Assembly: GCF_018139145.2 (NCBI RefSeq)
Contig: NC_059478.1
Coordinates: forward strand, 32,983,001-33,047,000
DNA: 64,000 bases
Reading direction: 5' to 3'
Source of the DNA: Gymnogyps californianus
Taxonomy: Eukaryota > Chordata > Aves > Accipitriformes > Cathartidae
Positions 58,375-64,000 of this stretch are shown here, piece after piece (within the stretch, counting starts at the first letter, position 1; each line of letters starts with the position of its first letter). The notes beneath the pieces were generated by a model, which saw only the letters and a list, made by a program, of their open reading frames with translations, did not search any database and was not told the DNA's origin. A program made the translations under genes and the position numbers.

Positions 58375-60954
58375 TCTTACCTGCTGCTCCTGCTTTGGGA
58401 TATTAAAACAGCCCATATTTATAAAGATTTTTTTTCCTATGTCTAATATAAAGAGATTATTCAGAATAATTGACATGGGATAGCTACAAATAGGTTGTGT
58501 ACTCTCCTCATAGTTAAAATGCTACTGTTTCACTAATCTAAGGTAGCATTTATTTCTCCAGTCCTGGAGAGAGACATTTTTTTCCTTTAAAAATAATTTT
58601 AATTAGGGAGATGCCATTAAAGAGCCTGCTGTATGCAACCCTTATCCTTATTCCTCCGTAGCAAAGGCTTTCAATCCCTGGGCCGTGAGTCATGACCCCC
58701 TAGGGGCGTGTGCTTCATCGCTTTCATTTTTATCTATGTGCTTTTAACTTCATTTTGTTTATTGATGCTCTCACATGACACACTGAAGTACCTAACTTTC
58801 GGTATGTGGCCAGCCATCATTTTAGAGTGCAGGATCTCAGATAGTCCCGCGAAACAAAATGGTTGCTTTGAAATATGTTTCTGCAGACCCATTCTCTACT
58901 GCAAAAATCTGCTAAACAAAACTGAGCAGCAACACTCTCAAACATTGCAGTTTCAGGGCAGGACTGCACACCTATAAACATACCAGCTGCTCAGGCAGGT
59001 ACCCACTGCGGGACTGATACAGGTGCTACCAGCGTTGTCTGTATTTTTTCATCGGCGTGCTTTAAAGGTTGTAGATACTACAGGTAAGCAGGTCAGGGAG
59101 GCTCAACTAGAGCTTGTTGCTCCTTCTTCTCTGTATGTTCGCAATACCATTGTTTCAGGTGGCAGCGGCTTGAGCTTATTTGGAAGTAGCAGCAGGACTG
59201 TGACTTTTGGGAACACTAATATTCTTTGAACTGGGACAGTTTTAAAGTAGAAGCAATAGCTTCTACTGAACCAATGGCTTTCTTTGTAAAGCAGCCTGAA
59301 AAAAAAATCGTTGAATAATAGCAAATTTCTGTAGGGACTGTATGTGGAAGGATAAGTATGTATGTAAGGGAACAGCTTCTCTTCCTTTTTATGTTTAAGT
59401 AAGGTAGACCTCAACAATTTTTGTTGGCCCATCGGCAAGTGAGTTTTGTTTTACTACTTATACTTAGGACTTAGAAATAATGTCTTCCAAAGTGAAAGTG
59501 ATTATTATTAATAGTTTATCGTTTTTATCCATAACCAGATTTTTTTTATAAGACCTAAAATTAGATGGGGGATCCACTGTACTGGGGTCTACTGTGCATA
59601 CATGGAAAAGAATTTGTGTGAAGGGTTTATGTCTCTAAAATCTGTCACCATTTTTAGGATATGTAAATCCATCTCATGTAGAAATATTGTATCTGTAATA
59701 ATACAACTGTGATTGCCCTTTCACACAGCAACTAGCTGCTTTTGCCTCAAATCCCTACAGCTGTATATGTGTTCAGTGTGTGTTTTGGGGACTTTATTAG
59801 CAACCAAACAAGCTGCAAGTGGGAGGGAGGTTGAAGGGCTGCATTCGCATCCGGACTGCATTTGGATCAGGGTTTAAATGGCAGGTAGAATTAAGGGAAG
59901 AAGAAGAGGTTTAGGTACATAAAAAACTTTAAAATATCAGCATATGTCATAGGACATAGAACATAGGGCTCATTGAGCTGGTAAGATTTTGGCTTTGGGG
60001 GTTCCTGTATTTTCCTCCCATTGAAATATGAAAGGTTTCATATTTTGATAGATTTTGTGCTGCTCATCTCTAAACATACCATCTTAAAACATTTCTGTTG
60101 TTTCTGAAAGACAGTGCCTAATTTCCCTTATCAATCCTGTTCACAGAAATTCTAATTTGTAGCCAAAGGATTGCGAGGTTAAGAGAAGAACTGACTAAAC
60201 TGTGATTTCTGTTCTGCCAATTCTGCTATTTTTTTTTTGTGGGGAATATGTTGCCTATGTTTATTAAATCATATTTTAATTCAGAATGTATTAGGCACCA
60301 AGCATGTTATTATTTCGTGTTTAGATAATATTCTTTCGCAGCTATTAAACCACAGTTCTTCTTACCCTGCAGTTTCTTAGTCTTAAGGAAGCCTGTTACT
60401 CAACAACCGCCCCGAAAAGCAGCAATGTCAGTGTTTAATAATGTAAAATCTGTAAGAGCCTAGTGAAATGAAATATCTCTGATTTGGAGCCTGAGTCTTC
60501 CTTGTAAAAGAAGCTTTTAGTGAATTCTTGGAACTTTACTGGTGACCTGCAAAAGGTACTTTTTTTTTTAATAAACAGGAAAAGGATTTTTCTTTTTCTC
60601 GGTTTTACTAAAGGGTATTTTTCCCCACCACAGCAGAAGCTTCCTAACTGATTACGCACCTTTTGCAGTGCCTGTGTGGGAGATTTTCTTTACAAATGTA
60701 TCTAATGCAGTCTGTTGGCCCTAAAGGGGTTGCTCCCCCTGGGCAGACGCTGAGCTCATTCTCAGCACACACAGCCCCCAGCTTGCAGTGTACCCAGTGT
60801 GTAGATCAACACAGATCTGCAGCTCTTATCTACTGAACGTGAGGATGAAAGCAAAACTGCAGGCTTTAGAAAATGAAAAACTGCACGCACAGAAACGGAC
60901 ACAATAAATCATATTAACTGCGTTGTTCTACACTTGCTGTAGACCCACTTCCAC
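58375..60954. other. Intron downstream of the exon
   Basis: AT-rich, with a T9 run near 60231. A CAG|GTAAGC donor-like sequence at 59081-59087 lacks a good partner acceptor. Motif ACAAAATGGTTGC near 58855 resembles the YY1-like units at 31.5 kb. No exon was found. Confidence 0.5.
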
Positions 60955-61030
60955 AGGGCCTGATCCAAATCCCTCCGGAGTCAATGGGAGTCTCGTAATT
61001 GATTTTACTGAGAGCGGGAATGAGCCCACA
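60955..61030. repeat. Well-preserved MITE-like relic
   Basis: CAGGGCCTGATCCAAATCCC, then TCCGGAGTCAATGGGAGTCT, then CGTAATTGATTTTACTGAGA and GCGGGAATGAGCCC. The arm GGGCCTGATCCAAA and the GTCAATGGGAGTCT centre fit the sauropsid repeat GGCCTGATCCAAAGCCCATTGAAGTCAATGGGAGTCT...TTGACTTCAATGGGC. Confidence 0.75.
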
Positions 61031-62259
61031 CAGAGAGGAATTTTTTTTTAAATCGAATAGTATTGTGAATAATCTTATTCCCACTGATGCTAACAGTGGA
61101 ATGACCAGATTGAGGGCAGATTTGGAATCATTTTGCATGTGTTTCTGAAAGGCACAAAGAAGTGTATCGATTAAGTACTACCTTTTACATGCATGCATTC
61201 ATTCATTTTAAAAAAATAAATCTTTAAAGGCCTTGTGAGGGTTATACAGCCTCTCTACTTGCCTGTTAATATCCTTTCTGTTCCACTCCATAAATTCTAG
61301 AGCTATTTATTATACACATATATTTTGCATACCTTGAGTAATGTAGGTTCAAAAGGGTCAACTGTACAGCCCTGAAAAAGAAGGCCTCCTACTACAGATT
61401 TTAATTTATCATTCTAAACTGTATGTGTTATTTTGGAAAGCCTGTATGTCTAACCTTCATTAAAGTGAAGTTCATGGGAAAAAAAGCTTTTCTTTTTTAG
61501 AGCCACTCCTTTTTTCTAGTGGGCTTTACAGTTGCATTTTCTGGAGCAGAATCATCACAGACAGAGAAGATGGTGACATCTCCTCCTGTCAGTGGTGGCT
61601 TTAACACCAACTCTAGCCTTTTCTTCAGCCTTCATTAAGCGAGAATAGTTTTCAGGCAGTCACTTATCCGATCACTACTGCAAAAATTTACAGAAACTTT
61701 TTTTTTTCTAGAGAGAGACAGATATCCAGCATGATGGTCATGAAAAGCAAACATGCAGGCAAGACAGGGCTCGTTCATGCATGCATGGTCCAAGGTCCAG
61801 ATGTCTTGTCCTGGCATCAGGGTTAAAGCTAACGTGTAACCGAATGGTGTGCACGTTGCTGCTGTCTCTCAGGTCCGTTAGTATGGGAAAGAGCTTCTCA
61901 GGGAGAGGAAGAAAACCCAGAATTTGTCTGTTTGTTATGTGGGTGAGGAAATTTGCAGGAGGGATGATGAAAGAGATGAGCAACTTCATTTGAAAGGCAG
62001 GAACATGTTCCGATGTCCTGATATTTTGCTCAAATGAGGTTTTTTTCTGACCAGCTGGGTGGAACACCCGTGTGGAAAATTCCCCACTTTTGTAGTTGCC
62101 TAATGGTATGTAAAAGCTTCATTTCAGTTGGCACCACAAAGTGATTTTGCAATTCACCCAATCAAAAAAAAGGTTATTGATTTTAAAAGCTTGTTAAATG
62201 CTCTGGTTTGGTGTTGCATTTTATAAACAAACTAGTTTTCAGTGAACTGAGGAGGACAA
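61031..62259. other. Intronic stretch, nothing firm
   Basis: AT-rich intron with a CATGCATGCATG run near 61776-61787. No exon or transposon was identified. Confidence 0.5.
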
Positions 62260-62510
62260 AATGGCTAGTCTGATGTAGTGAAGTGACTGCATGCCTGGGG
62301 ATCAGGAACAACTGAATTCCCAGCTCAGCACTGCTGTGGACTCTCTCTAGGGCTTTTATTCTCTCTTTCAGTCGTGGAAATGGCTATCGGATAGATTTTC
62401 TTTTTGTAAGTAGGATTATTTTAAACTTTTGTAGGAAAACTTTTCAGTCTTTTTGTCTGCAAAGTGGGGATGTTTGTGACTCTAGCTTTCAGAGATTCAT
62501 TGAATATTGA
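62260..62510 (+). repeat. MIR-like SINE, diverged
   Basis: TAGTGAAGTGACTGCATGCC, then TGGGGATCAGGAACAACTGA and ATTCCCAGCTCAGCACTG is the tRNA-like head. GTCTGCAAAGTGGGGATGTT further on corresponds to the CATCTGTAAAATGGGGATAAT core. Confidence 0.65.
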
Positions 62511-62625
62511 AAGTCAAATCCTGCTCTGCTCCAGCAGGAGTTTAACTCTGGAGACAGACAAGGAGGGTGTAGCACAAACTGGTTAATAATTGTGGTACAG
62601 CGCTGTGTTACTGCTGTCAGTAAAT

Positions 62626-62640
62626 GGATGTCAGACATCC
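62626..62640. repeat. 15-bp perfect palindrome
   Basis: GGATGTC-A-GACATCC. Short and possibly chance. Confidence 0.5.
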
Positions 62641-63584
62641 ACCAGGCGATGTTTGTGTTTGCTGTGGTAGTACTGGAGAATTAATAACTGCAGCGTAAAG
62701 GTACACACGAAGTGTGCTGTGTAAAGCAGAAGAATGCTGTGTCATTTTCTACAGACAACTGATGTCTCTCGAGCATGTGGTATTGTGATTTGATAACTCA
62801 AAGTTGGTAGCACACCACTTTAATTGTAGATTAGCAAATTCTTTTTAAAGAAGTTGATAAATTCTCCCATTTCAAGTGAGCAAGACAGCATTCATTATTA
62901 CAGCTGATTACAAATGTGTGCCAAATTCATTGCTCAAACAATTTCTGTAGAGGGACAGGCATTTATCTAAAAAATAAAAACGTTTAATGCCCAAACCAAA
63001 TGCTTTTTAGTTTTAATGTATTCTTGCTGCTTTGAGCTGCAAGTACCTTAACAGCACTGCAGGAAATGAAAGGCACATTGTTCTTTGTAACATTAAAAAA
63101 AAAAAGAAAAAAGAAAAACAATGATGTACCGTAACTCACAGAACTCGTTTTTCAACCCTGCAGTAATTACACTGGACTTGTCAATATCATCTGTGAATTC
63201 TTTGCTTAAGTAGGGCTGGACTTGAGTATTAAACCTTAAAAAAAATGTTTAAGTATATGCTTACTTTTCCATGCCTAAAAACATAAAGGAAGAAATTCTG
63301 GTCCTAGAGCTGTGGGGGAAAGAGAAGGCAACAGTGGGAACATATGCAAAGAGAAGTTTCTTTTTCTTCTTCTCTAGGCAAGGCTGGTCATGGCAGGCGT
63401 AATACAGCTTTGGCTGCAAGGAAGGAGGGGATTATGCGCAACCTGGTAAAATGCAAAAGCAGCTTGTGGAAAGACCTCTCTGCCTTAACTAACAGGCTGC
63501 AGAGTCCAGCCCCTTTTCGTGTGCTTTCTTTCTGGTCCCAAAACCTGGCATTCTTGTTTCGTGCAGTGGGGTAGCTTCAGCCAG

Positions 63585-63665
63585 TGGAAGTGGTGCCCGC
63601 CTGGCCCGAGCGTTAGGCACTCTTCTCGGATACAGAGTTCACTGTTCAAACCCCTCCTTTCAAGC
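63585..63665 (+). repeat. tRNA-like SINE head
   Basis: TGGCCCGAGCGTTAGG (63602-63617) resembles a pol III A box with its flank. TGTTCAAACCCC (63643-63654) resembles a B box (GGTTCRANNCC). The order and spacing fit the tRNA-derived head CCTAGTGGTTAGGGCACTC...GGTTCAAATCCC of sauropsid SINEs rather than a functional tRNA. Confidence 0.55.
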
Positions 63666-64000
63666 TGAGACAGACAGAAAACGTAGCTGTTCTTTGTGGT
63701 TGTCCCCACCACTCAACTATGTTGTAAGTTAAATGGTAGCTGAGAGACCTCCAATTCCTTCAACAGCCAAATTTTTAACTAGTAGAAATGTACTGCCTTC
63801 CGAGGCCATCCCTTCTTCTCAGGCCGTGCCTAACCTCCCATCTCCACTACTTCAGGTGGACTCCAGCTGCCTCACAGGCTCTCTCAGCTGTGGCTGAACT
63901 TGATGCCAACCAGCTTTACACTTACTCACCCAGGAGGTGCTGCAAGCGCAGCAGGACTTGAGGTGTCTGGAGGGTCAGCTGTCCCTGGATAGGGCCCTTA
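63666..64000. other. Terminal intronic stretch
   Basis: C/T-rich mixed sequence to the window edge. No exon is recognised. A possible continuation of the SINE body is too diverged to call. Confidence 0.45.

Larger units (their letters stand above)
58369..64000 (+). other. NFIA: Following NFIA intron (probably intron 3), 5' part
   Basis: This runs from the donor at 58369 to the window end. The next exon, expected to encode the GHLGFQDSFV segment, is not found in any frame, so the intron is longer than 5.6 kb. It contains a palindromic relic at 60955-61030, SINE relics at 62260-62510 and 63585-63665, an A-rich run near 63095-63120, and otherwise unremarkable AT-rich DNA. Confidence 0.85.

Noticed and set aside
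59023..59084. Possible downstream NFIA exon ending at CAG|GTAAGC
   Set aside because: The upstream sequence does not encode the expected GHLGFQDSFV segment, and no matching acceptor with an open phase-1 frame was found.
63585..63665. Possible tRNA gene
   Set aside because: It has A- and B-box-like text, but no proper acceptor stem or anticodon arm could be drawn. It is better explained as the head of a tRNA-derived SINE.
58369..64000. NFIA antisense transcript or second gene on the minus strand
   Set aside because: No minus-strand exon with coding similarity or convincing paired splice sites was seen.

Overview
The window is non-mammalian amniote DNA, most likely from a bird (possibly another archosaur). 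The evidence is one truncated CR1-type LINE 3' end, many decayed CORE/MIR-like SINEs and short palindromic relics typical of sauropsid genomes, and no Alu-, B1- or L1-type repeats. I infer this from repeat types; the sequence contains no direct species marker.

One protein-coding exon can be supported. It is a 66-base exon on the + strand at 58303-58368, encoding residues that I recognise as the short segment just after the DNA-binding domain of nuclear factor I A (NFIA). The window therefore reads as the 3' part of a very large NFIA intron (about 58.3 kb present, probably intron 2), the small exon 3, and the first 5.6 kb of the next intron. The large exon for the NFI DNA-binding domain is not here and must lie upstream. 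The next exon, which should continue with the GHLGFQDSFV segment, is also absent and must lie downstream.

The rest is intronic. Region by region: 1-11 kb is ordinary intron with SINE and palindromic relics and a TG microsatellite. 11.8-20.7 kb holds three CpG-rich patches (12.1, 15.7-16.0 and 19.6-20.7 kb) among AT-rich, enhancer-like blocks; the last patch carries a consensus kappaB site. 21-31 kb is mostly AT-rich, with relics, a 14-bp perfect CCAAT/NFI-half-site palindrome near 24.6 kb, and a triple YY1-like motif cluster near 31.5 kb. 33.8-50 kb has the clearest SINE copies (35.0, 39.3, 45.4, 49.7 kb) and the CR1 end with a purine tract (36.8 kb). 50.9-51.5 kb is a fourth CpG-rich patch. 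52.4-52.9 kb holds a diverged direct duplication, about 270 bp apart, that I cannot assign to a known repeat. From 58.4 kb on is the next intron, with a well-preserved palindromic relic at 61.0 kb and a tRNA-like SINE head at 63.6 kb.

I found no CRISPR array, prokaryotic operon, functional tRNA or rRNA gene, intact transposon or viral element. No undescribed system is demonstrated. The items most worth a second look are the 52.5/52.8 kb duplication, the 19.6-20.7 kb CpG/kappaB region, the YY1-like cluster and a candidate cryptic exon at 11881-12089.
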